Of a DNA stretch of 64,000 bases, positions 28,357-36,323 are shown one piece after another. Made by a program: the position numbers and the translations under genes. Each line of letters opens with the position of its first letter. The stretch's first letter is position 1. Source of the DNA: Stakelama sediminis (lineage in GTDB: Bacteria; Pseudomonadota; Alphaproteobacteria; Sphingomonadales; Sphingomonadaceae); the NCBI RefSeq assembly GCF_014199335.1, contig NZ_JACIJI010000002.1, positions 1 to 64,000 of the forward strand, written 5' to 3'. Under the pieces are notes generated by a model. It ran no database searches. It was not told the origin of the DNA and saw nothing but the letters and a program-made list of their open reading frames with translations.

Positions 28357-28369
28357 GTATACGATATAC
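28357..28369. promoter_or_regulatory. Operator copy 8, perfect GTATA-CGA-TATAC, before Asp-box protein 2
   Basis: Perfect inverted repeat, 24 bases upstream of the start at 28394. It also lies 136 bases upstream of the divergent reductase gene. Confidence 0.68.
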
Positions 28370-28393
28370 CAACAGGTCGCAAGGGAGGGACTA

Positions 28394-31300
28394 ATGCGGG
28401 TACGTGCATTCGGACTGGCCATATTGCTGGCGGGGCAGTTGATCCCGCTGGGCTCGACGGCGCAGGCGCAGGATCATGATGCGAACGCCGGATCGTTCGG
28501 TTTTCGCTTTCTGGGGCCGGTGGTCGGCAACCGGGTTGCTTCCTTTGCCGCGGCGCCGGGCGATCATCTTGTCTATTATGCCGGTTCATCCTCGGGCGGC
28601 ATCTTCAAGTCCGAAGATGGCGGCGCGAGCTGGAAGCCGATTTTCGACAAGCAGAATGTCGCTGCGATCGGCGCGCTGGCGGTGGCACCGTCCAACCCCA
28701 GGGTCATCTATGCCGGTACGGGCGAGGCCTGGGCGATCCGTGACATCGATGTGATCGGCAACGGCATGTACAAATCCACCGATGCCGGTAAGACCTGGCA
28801 GCATATCGGGTTGGACAATAGCGGGCGGATCGGCCGCATTCTGGTCGATCCGAACAATCCAGACAGTGTCTGGGCCTGCGCACTAGGTCGACTGCCCGCG
28901 CCGCAGCAACAGCGGGGTGTGTTCCACAGTTCGGATGGCGGCAAGACCTGGAAACGGCAATTGTTCGTCGATGCCAACACCGGCTGTTCCGGTCTGTCGA
29001 TGGACGCGCATGACCCAAAGACGATCTTCGCCGGCACCTGGCAGGTGAAGATGAACACCTGGGGCGAATATAGCGGCGGCCCCGGCAGCGGCGTCTATGT
29101 AACGCATGACGGCGGTGCGCACTGGCAGCATATTGTCGGCCATGGCTTGCCGACGTCGCCGGTCGGCAAGATCGACGTGGCGGTGGCTCCGACCGATTCC
29201 AGCCGCGTCTATGCGCTGATTCAAACCAACGGCCTCGGCTCGTTATGGCGTTCGGACGATGGCGGACGGAATTGGAAAACGGTGTCGTGGGACCGCAAGC
29301 TGACCGGGCGCGGCGGCTATTATATCCATTTGATGGTTTCGCCGGCCGATGCCGATCGGATCATTGTCGCCAACAGCTCGGTCAGCGAATCGACCGACGG
29401 CGGCAAGACCTTCAAGATCCGCCCCTGGGGCGGGGACTCGCATGACATCTGGTGGGACCCGAAGGATGCGAAACATTTCGTCGTCACCGATGACGGCGGC
29501 ATCAACCTGACGGTGAACGGCGGCATCAGCACGCGCAAGATCACTTTCCCGATCGGGCAGATGTATCACGTCGCGGTCGATGACCAGATACCCTATGAAG
29601 TCTATACCAACATGCAGGACAATTCGACGATGCGGGGGCCGAGTATTCCGGTCAACGGATATCCGTCGGACAAGGGTTGGGACCACCATATGGGCGGATG
29701 CGAAAGCGGCTTTACGCTGCCCGCGCCGGGTGACCCGAATACCGTCTGGGCATCCTGCTATGCCAATGAAGTGACGGTGTGGGATGCCAAAACCGATCGC
29801 GCGCGGTCGGTCAGCCCGTGGCTGCACACCATGGATGCCGAGCCGGACAAGGTGCCCTATCGCTGTCACTGGACGCCGCCGCTGGCGATCGACCCCTTCG
29901 ATGCCGACACGGTTTATTATGGCTGTCAGGTGATCTTCAAGACGACCGACAAGGGACAAAGCTGGAAAGTCGTCAGCCCCGACCTGTCGCATCGCGATCC
30001 GAAATATATCCACTCGTCGGGCGGTATCGTTGCCGACAATCTGGGCCAGTTTGCACCAGAGGTCGTGTTCGCGATTGCTCCGTCGAAGATCAGGCAGGGG
30101 CTGGTCTGGGCAGGCACCGACGACGGCAAAATCTGGTACACGCCCGATGGCGGCGGCAAATGGGTCGACGTGACGGCAGGGCTGAAGGGCACCGGCGTGC
30201 CCGAACTCGCCACCGTCACCAGCATCGAGCCATCCCCTTTCGATCCGGGGACGGCCTATGCCAGCTTCGATTCCCATCTCTATAACGACGATGGCAGGCC
30301 CTATATCGTCAGGACGACCGATTACGGAAAGACGTGGACGCTGATCAACGGCGACCTGCCGACATCCTCGCCGCTCGACTATGTTCGCAACGTCTCGGAA
30401 GATCCGAATGCGAAGGGGCTGCTGTTCGCAGGCACCGGGCATGCTTTCTACTATTCGCTCGACGACGGTGCGCACTGGACACATCTGCGTACCGGCCTGC
30501 CGCCGTCACCCGTTACCTGGACGGTCACGCAGAAGCGGTTCCACGATCTTGTGATCTCCACCTATGGCCGGGGCATCTATATCCTCGACGATATTTCGCC
30601 GCTGGAAGCGATGGCGAAGAACGGCCGACCGACGGCCGCAACCTTCTTCAAGCCGCGCAACACATATCTGCTGCGCAATGAAAAGGCCTATTTCACCTAT
30701 TGGCTGCCCAAGGGTGCGAAGGGCGATGCCACGGTGACCATTGCCAAGGCGGACGGTACGCCGGTTCGCACGCTGCACACCGATGTGACGGGCGGCATGA
30801 ATCGTGTCGACTGGAACATGCATTACGATCCGCTGGTCACCATCCGGTTGCGGACGATCCCGCCCGAAAACCCGCACATCTGGGACGATGCCCGCTTCAA
30901 GGGCAAAAAGTGGCGGCCGATCACGCATTGGGGAATGCCGAGCTATCAGCCGGGACCGCTGATCGTACCGGGTCAATACAAGGTATCGGTCAATGTCGAC
31001 GGCAAGACGTTCGAACAGCCGCTTACCATCCTGCCCGACCCGAGTGCGCCGGGATCGCAGAGCGACCTGCAAAAGTCGCTCGACCTGCAACTGCGCATCC
31101 GTAAGGATGTCGACAGCGTCTCGAAAATGGTCAACCTGATCGAGCATCAGCGCCATGAACTTGAGGAATTGCGCGCCAAAGGCGGTGGCGGGCTGTCACC
31201 GGCACAAATCGACGCGATGGACGCCAAGCTGAAGTCGGTCGAGTATCAGATGTTCCAGAAGGCGCTCGCCGCCAGCGACGACAAATATTATGTCTCGGTC

Positions 31301-31609
31301 TGGAAGATCTATTACAACCTGTTGTGGCTCAATGCGGAGATCGGCTCGGGTGCGGGCGATGTCGCGGGCGGAGAGGGCTATGGCCCGACCGACACCACAC
31401 CGCCGCTTCTCGACGGGCTGGAACAGCAGCTCGCCAAGGCAACGCAACACTATGACACGGTCATGTCGACCGATGTGCCTGCGTTCAACAAGCTGCTCGT
31501 CGCCAAAGGGCAGAAGCCTTTGATGACGGTGTTGCCCGCTGCCGATATGCGGGCGCCCGACCGCGAGGAAAGCGAGGGCTTCGATTATGCCGAGGCGGAC
31601 GCGGATTGA
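28394..31609 (+). CDS. Secreted BNR/Asp-box (VPS10/sortilin-like) beta-propeller protein 2
   Basis: A protein of ~1071 residues: signal peptide (ends ...STAQAQ) and many Asp-boxes (SEDGGASWKP, STDAGKTWQH, SSDGGKTWKR, RSDDGGRNWKT, TTDKGQSWKV, TTDYGKTWTL) forming one or two large propellers. Residues ~880-1050 form a helical, probably coiled-coil domain (KSLDLQLRIRKDVDSV...) absent from its paralogue at 24284. The start at 28394 has GGGAGGGA close upstream. It is followed after 52 bases by a TonB receptor, suggesting an operon in which this protein captures or processes the ligand. Biochemical function unknown. Confidence 0.84.
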   Translation: MRVRAFGLAILLAGQLIPLGSTAQAQDHDANAGSFGFRFLGPVVGNRVASFAAAPGDHLVYYAGSSSGGIFKSEDGGASWKPIFDKQNVAAIGALAVAPSNPRVIYAGTGEAWAIRDIDVIGNGMYKSTDAGKTWQHIGLDNSGRIGRILVDPNNPDSVWACALGRLPAPQQQRGVFHSSDGGKTWKRQLFVDANTGCSGLSMDAHDPKTIFAGTWQVKMNTWGEYSGGPGSGVYVTHDGGAHWQHIVGHGLPTSPVGKIDVAVAPTDSSRVYALIQTNGLGSLWRSDDGGRNWKTVSWDRKLTGRGGYYIHLMVSPADADRIIVANSSVSESTDGGKTFKIRPWGGDSHDIWWDPKDAKHFVVTDDGGINLTVNGGISTRKITFPIGQMYHVAVDDQIPYEVYTNMQDNSTMRGPSIPVNGYPSDKGWDHHMGGCESGFTLPAPGDPNTVWASCYANEVTVWDAKTDRARSVSPWLHTMDAEPDKVPYRCHWTPPLAIDPFDADTVYYGCQVIFKTTDKGQSWKVVSPDLSHRDPKYIHSSGGIVADNLGQFAPEVVFAIAPSKIRQGLVWAGTDDGKIWYTPDGGGKWVDVTAGLKGTGVPELATVTSIEPSPFDPGTAYASFDSHLYNDDGRPYIVRTTDYGKTWTLINGDLPTSSPLDYVRNVSEDPNAKGLLFAGTGHAFYYSLDDGAHWTHLRTGLPPSPVTWTVTQKRFHDLVISTYGRGIYILDDISPLEAMAKNGRPTAATFFKPRNTYLLRNEKAYFTYWLPKGAKGDATVTIAKADGTPVRTLHTDVTGGMNRVDWNMHYDPLVTIRLRTIPPENPHIWDDARFKGKKWRPITHWGMPSYQPGPLIVPGQYKVSVNVDGKTFEQPLTILPDPSAPGSQSDLQKSLDLQLRIRKDVDSVSKMVNLIEHQRHELEELRAKGGGGLSPAQIDAMDAKLKSVEYQMFQKALAASDDKYYVSVWKIYYNLLWLNAEIGSGAGDVAGGEGYGPTDTTPPLLDGLEQQLAKATQHYDTVMSTDVPAFNKLLVAKGQKPLMTVLPAADMRAPDREESEGFDYAEADAD

Positions 31610-31661
31610 TTGACCGGCGCGCGGCCGGCCGTGCCGCGCGCCGTCTGATCGGGGGAAATTT

Positions 31662-33821
31662 GTGCTTGATCGAACCAGACTGGCGCTTGCAGCCGGTACC
31701 GCAATAGCCCTTATGCAGGCACCCGCATTCGCCCAGGATCAGGATGCCGGGCCACCGCCCGGTGCGCCGCAGGGGCCGTATGATATCGTTGTTATCGGCC
31801 AGCCGGTCGAGGATGCACCGGCCAAGCTCGACCATATCATGTCGGAGGTGGACGGGACGAAGATCACTGTCACCAAAAAGACGACCGTCACCAAATTGAA
31901 TCTGCAGCCGACCGTTATCGACAATAACCAGAAACAGTTGTTCGTGCGCTCACCGGGCCTGTTGGTTACGGACCAGCAGACGCCCACCCAGTATAATCTG
32001 AACTATCGCGGCCTCGGCAATCCGCAGGAGTCGGAGTTTATTCTGGCGCTGCAGAACGGTCTGCCGATCTCGACCGACTGGATCGGTTTTCCGACGCTTT
32101 ATTACGAACCCTTGCCGCAGGAAGTCGCCAAAATCGAACTGATCCGGGGCGGGTCCAGCCTGATGTACGGTCCCAATCCGGCACCGGCGGTCAATTTCGT
32201 GCTCAAACGGCCGCGCGCCGGTGAACCGATCGGCGCCTATAGCGAGAACAGTTTTGGCAGCGACGACCTGTTTTCAAGCTTCAACGCCATTGAAGGATCG
32301 GTCGGCAAGGTCGAATTCCGCGCCAGCTATGGCCACGTTCATGACGGCGGGCAGCGCCAGAATTCCGCGTCCGACCTCGATCAGGTGCGGACCTATCTGG
32401 CTTATCGTCCCGATGGCGGTTCTCTGTGGTATGCCGATTTCCAGTACCATAATGTCAGCGCAGGCGATCCCGGCCGGATCGGCTATCCGCAATTCCTGAC
32501 CGATGCGGACTATTCGCCGACGCCGTTCAATCATGACTGGATCCGGCGCACGTCGATCACGCTTGGAAATGAGAGCGACCTTGGCAACGGCTGGAAGCTG
32601 GAGGCGAAGGGCTGGGCGGCATGGCAGACAATCCACACCCGCGCCGCCGCCAATCAGGCGCCTGGTGCTCCGCCGCCGGCCACCACAACGATCGAGGACG
32701 AGCAGTTTCACAGTCAGGGTCTGGATGTGCGGGCGGTTAAGCATTGGGGGCGCGGCAATGCGCTCACGATCGGATCGGTCGTCTATCACGACGATGCGCC
32801 TTTCCGCGAATGGACCAGTACCGATATCACGGCACCGCGCGACCTTAACGATGGTACGCCGCGGCTCGATCAGCAGCGCTACACCGCGTATCAGGCTGTG
32901 TTTGTCGAGAATGTGTTTCGGCTTCCCCATCGGTGGCATGTCGTACCTTCGGTACGGTTGGAGCATGAAGTCATCGACATCGATGAAAGCGTTCGACCAC
33001 CGTTCCTGACGCGCCCACTGATCAAGGAGCATGCCTCACGCGTGGTGCCGTTGTTCGGGCTGGGGCTCGGCTTCGATTTCGGGCATCAGAACGAGACCTA
33101 TTTCAGCGTCAGCAACGGCTATCGGCCGCTGCGGTTCTTCGACGTCGCATCGCCCTTCTCCAATGTCGGCCCGGGTAATGTTGCCGATCCCCAGAAATCG
33201 CTTTCCTGGGAGGTCGGGGTGCATGGCACTCCGGTAACAGGATTGTTTTATGATATCAGCCTGTTCTGGATCAACTTTCGCAACCGGATTGAGACGGTTG
33301 CGCTCAACAATACCGATCTTGTCAACGTCAATAGCGGCGACACCCGCCATCGCGGATTCGAAGGCCAGGTCTCGTATGATTTTCTCGCGCATCGTGGCGG
33401 CGATACGCATCTGATCGCTTTCGGCAATCTCAGCCTGCTGGATGCGACCTTCGTCAAAAGCGATATCGCCGGACAGGTCGGCAAGACACCCGCTTACGCG
33501 CCCGGCCTGATCGCCAAATACGGGATTACCTTCCGTCGCGATCGCCGTTTCGATGTCAGTGTCACCGGCATCAGTGTCAGTTCGCAATATTGGCAGGACT
33601 CGAACGCGCCGACCGGGTCAGGCGACAGCTATATCCCCGCGAGAATCCCCGCCTATGCCGTGTTCGATATCGCCGCCGACGTTTATCTCACAAAGAAACT
33701 GCGGCTGCTGGCGGGCGTTTCCAATATCGGCGACCGGAAATATTATGACCGGGTGTTTCTGAACGGTCTCGAACCAGCACGCGACCGCAAAGCGTATGCC
33801 GGTTTTGCCGTGGGGTTCTGA
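31662..33821 (+). CDS. TonB-dependent receptor (FecA-like, smaller)
   Basis: A protein of 719 residues with a signal peptide (ends ...APAFAQ), plug domain (YNLNYRGLGNPQESEFILAL, IELIRGGSSLMYGP) and a barrel ending YAGFAVGF. It differs clearly from the 999-residue receptor at 4269, lacking the VTGSRI-type start, and resembles FecA-like siderophore/metal receptors. The start codon is GTG at 31662 with GGGGGA 5-6 bases upstream. It is most likely co-transcribed with Asp-box protein 2 under operator copy 8. The ligand is unknown; a glycopeptide or Hyp-derived ligand would fit the regulon, an iron chelate is the alternative. Confidence 0.9.
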   Translation: MLDRTRLALAAGTAIALMQAPAFAQDQDAGPPPGAPQGPYDIVVIGQPVEDAPAKLDHIMSEVDGTKITVTKKTTVTKLNLQPTVIDNNQKQLFVRSPGLLVTDQQTPTQYNLNYRGLGNPQESEFILALQNGLPISTDWIGFPTLYYEPLPQEVAKIELIRGGSSLMYGPNPAPAVNFVLKRPRAGEPIGAYSENSFGSDDLFSSFNAIEGSVGKVEFRASYGHVHDGGQRQNSASDLDQVRTYLAYRPDGGSLWYADFQYHNVSAGDPGRIGYPQFLTDADYSPTPFNHDWIRRTSITLGNESDLGNGWKLEAKGWAAWQTIHTRAAANQAPGAPPPATTTIEDEQFHSQGLDVRAVKHWGRGNALTIGSVVYHDDAPFREWTSTDITAPRDLNDGTPRLDQQRYTAYQAVFVENVFRLPHRWHVVPSVRLEHEVIDIDESVRPPFLTRPLIKEHASRVVPLFGLGLGFDFGHQNETYFSVSNGYRPLRFFDVASPFSNVGPGNVADPQKSLSWEVGVHGTPVTGLFYDISLFWINFRNRIETVALNNTDLVNVNSGDTRHRGFEGQVSYDFLAHRGGDTHLIAFGNLSLLDATFVKSDIAGQVGKTPAYAPGLIAKYGITFRRDRRFDVSVTGISVSSQYWQDSNAPTGSGDSYIPARIPAYAVFDIAADVYLTKKLRLLAGVSNIGDRKYYDRVFLNGLEPARDRKAYAGFAVGF

Positions 33822-33889
33822 ATGCAGGGCAAACGGCCTTTGCGCTTATTACTGACTGATCCGCGACCTGTCGCATCTTCACGGCATTA

Positions 33890-33923
33890 GAGCGGCGGGA
33901 TCGCAAGGGCGACGCCGCCGCTC
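33890..33923. terminator. Hairpin between TonB receptor and small secreted protein genes
   Basis: A 9-bp perfect inverted repeat (33890-33898 and 33915-33923, GAGCGGCGG/CCGCCGCTC) in the 118-bp gap between convergent genes. No T run; probably a bidirectional terminator or mRNA end structure. It marks the right end of the accessory locus. Confidence 0.5.
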
Positions 33924-33939
33924 CCAGACCGTATTCAGG

Positions 33940-34404
33940 TCAATGCACGATGACTTCGCGCATGACATAGGTTCCGGAGATGTGGCGAATCTTGTTGTAA
34001 AGTTTCAGCACCGTCTCATTGTCCTTGTCGAGACTGGTTTTACCATAGGCGTCGAGGAATTTCATATATTGGGCTTTGTTTCCCGCCCATGCCTCGACCG
34101 ACGGATACACGATTTCCAGCACCAGATCGAAGCTGTGATCGGTCGGTGCCGTGTTCCAGTAGATATGATAGTCCTGAATAATTCCCAGCTTTTTGGCGAT
34201 TTCGCTGCTGCCGATCCAGGTTGACTTGAGACCTTGCAGATAGGTTTCGAACTGCCCCTCGTCGACGTTGACGGTGGTCATTTCGATGACCTGCGGCCCC
34301 GGTTCATAATCCTTGTAGAGTTCCATTTGGGCCGCCGCCGGGCTGGACAGCGATGTTACGGACACTGCTGCCAGTACCGGCAGGGCCAGATGCTTCCAAT
34401 TCAT
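33940..34404 (-). CDS. Small secreted protein of unknown function
   Basis: A protein of 154 residues with a clear signal peptide (cut after ...SSPAAAQ). The mature part contains VIEMTTVNVDEGQFETYLQGLKS and later YHIYWNTAPTDHSFDLVLEIVYPS. The alternating pattern suggests a ferredoxin-like dimeric alpha/beta barrel, but I do not recognise the family. No metal or catalytic motif is obvious. It is divergent from the winged-helix/TPR regulator at 34604; the 199-bp gap contains the palindrome TGTAGCTACA (34495-34504). The two may form a regulator-target pair. Confidence 0.72.
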   Translation of the reverse strand: MNWKHLALPVLAAVSVTSLSSPAAAQMELYKDYEPGPQVIEMTTVNVDEGQFETYLQGLKSTWIGSSEIAKKLGIIQDYHIYWNTAPTDHSFDLVLEIVYPSVEAWAGNKAQYMKFLDAYGKTSLDKDNETVLKLYNKIRHISGTYVMREVIVH

Positions 34405-34603
34405 GACAATTCCCCTGTTGTCGCGGCCACAGCACTGCGCGCCGCAGCCCTTTTCCTGACAGAGGCAAAAGGATAAATCCTGATGGAAAGGTGATGTAGC
34501 TACACCTTATGGAGTGCCACATTGATTATTTGTCATATTCGGGCATAATTTCTGCACAGCATATTGGTTTCTCTTGGGGGGAGAGACAGATGCGGCGGGC
34601 AAA

Positions 34604-36250
34604 ATGACTTTTTCGGCAGGAGATGGGGCTCATGAGGCCCGGGCGATGCCGGGCGCTCCCCGAATTCCTCCGGATCGCTTCCGTATCGGGGCATTCGTTG
34701 TCGATCCAACTGGCAACCTGCTGGAATGTCTGGGCGTCCGCCACGCCGTCGAGCCCTTGGTGATGGACGTCTTGTGCTTTCTGGCAGGCCGTGCCGGAGA
34801 AACGGTTTCCCGCGACGAATTGATTGAGCATGTCTGGTTTTTCAATCCCTATGCCGATGAGAGCCTGACACGCGCGATTTCTCTGCTTCGCCGGATATTC
34901 CGGCATGACCCGGAAGCGGGAAACTATATCGAAACAGCGTGGAAACGCGGGTATAGATTAACTGCTCCTGTAGCGCCGCTGGTGCCGAGGCGCCGTCTTC
35001 CGGTCTGCTATCAGGCACCGTCGCTTGAAGATGAATTTGCGGTGGCGGTGTTGCCGTTCCGCCGGCAATCAATCGCGGAAGGCGACGGTTTTCTTGCCGA
35101 TGGTTTAACGCGTGATCTGACAATGTTGCTCTCACGCGTCCCACGGCTGCGGGTTGCGGCGTATAGTTCGGCCCAGACCGTACGCGAAGGGGACATTCGG
35201 GCGCCAGCCATTTCCAGCCGTCTTGACGTTCGCTACCTCGTTTCCGGCTCGCTTGCGCGGCAGGGGGAGAATTTCCAGCTTCGCGTGGCGCTGATGGACG
35301 GAGTCGATGACGCCCAGCTATGGGCACAGCGGATCGACGCCAGACTGGATCAGTTCTTTTCGGTTCAGGACAGGATCGTGCTCGACGTCTCGACCTCGCT
35401 TTCCTCCGCGCTTCACCTGTCGCATGCTGCGGCGCTTCAGCAGCGCAGGCCGTTTCAGCTCAATGCCTATGAACTCGTCCAGCGCGCCGAGGCGTTGCGT
35501 CTTCACTATAATCGGGAGGCAGCGCAGGAAATTGTCGGCCTGTTGGAACAGGCGCTGGAAATCGATCCCAATGACGGTGCCGTACATGCCGCACTTGCGG
35601 TGCAGCATACGCAGAACGTCACCAGTAAGTTCTGCGACGCGCCGGCGGAGACTTTTTCGCTGGCCAAGCGTCATATCGATACCGGGCTTGCCCTTTCACC
35701 GCACGATCCGGACGTCCTGGCGGCTGCGGGAATAACCGCCACGATGATGGGCAATGCACGGCTTGCCGTGCGTCATTTGCGTGCTGCGATGGAGCAGGAT
35801 CCCAACAACGCACACACGCTGGCCGTGCTGGGCTGGCAACAATGCTGGCTGACCGGCGGGGAAGAAGGCCTGCGGATGATCAAAACCGCAGAGGAACGCG
35901 CGCCGAACCATCCGCGCTTTTCGGTATGGGCCCATTATCGCGGGCATTGCGAAATCAGGCTCGGGCATGTCGAGCAGGCGATCCATGCCTATCGGGATGG
36001 GGAGCAGCGTAACCCCGGTTACAGCCTTAATCTGGTGACGCTGGCCGCTGCCCAGGCCGTGGCGGGTCAGACCGAAGAGGCGCGTGCCACCCTGATGCGG
36101 CTGAGGGCGATCGCCCCGGATTATACGCTGCAAGACTATAACAGCCTGGCCCGTCGAATGGTTTATTGGTTCGGCGACGAGATTACACGCAGGGCTATGA
36201 TCTCCGCCATGGCCGAAGTCTGGCAAACTTTGCCGCCGGCCGGAGCATAA
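34604..36250 (+). CDS. CadC/OmpR-type winged-helix regulator with TolB-like and TPR domains
   Basis: A protein of ~548 residues. Residues ~25-115 are an OmpR/PhoB-type winged helix (VVDPTGNLLECLG, FLAGRAGETVSRDELIEHVW, LRRIFRHDPEAGNYIETAWKRGYRL). The next ~150 residues resemble the TolB/FlgO-like N-domain of adenylate-cyclase-type regulators (AVLPFRRQS, DGLTRDLTMLLSRV, YLVSGSLARQG). The last ~260 are TPR repeats. I see no membrane segment, unlike classic CadC. The start is uncertain: ATG at 34604 is used, and a TTG at 34574 is possible. The regulated gene may be the divergent secreted protein. The signal is unknown. Confidence 0.85.
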   Translation: MTFSAGDGAHEARAMPGAPRIPPDRFRIGAFVVDPTGNLLECLGVRHAVEPLVMDVLCFLAGRAGETVSRDELIEHVWFFNPYADESLTRAISLLRRIFRHDPEAGNYIETAWKRGYRLTAPVAPLVPRRRLPVCYQAPSLEDEFAVAVLPFRRQSIAEGDGFLADGLTRDLTMLLSRVPRLRVAAYSSAQTVREGDIRAPAISSRLDVRYLVSGSLARQGENFQLRVALMDGVDDAQLWAQRIDARLDQFFSVQDRIVLDVSTSLSSALHLSHAAALQQRRPFQLNAYELVQRAEALRLHYNREAAQEIVGLLEQALEIDPNDGAVHAALAVQHTQNVTSKFCDAPAETFSLAKRHIDTGLALSPHDPDVLAAAGITATMMGNARLAVRHLRAAMEQDPNNAHTLAVLGWQQCWLTGGEEGLRMIKTAEERAPNHPRFSVWAHYRGHCEIRLGHVEQAIHAYRDGEQRNPGYSLNLVTLAAAQAVAGQTEEARATLMRLRAIAPDYTLQDYNSLARRMVYWFGDEITRRAMISAMAEVWQTLPPAGA

Positions 36251-36323
36251 GCGGGCCTGATTGACGGCATCGTTGTTACTGTACCAGGATATCGATTTCA
36301 GCCGGTTTCCCCACGCACCAGTG

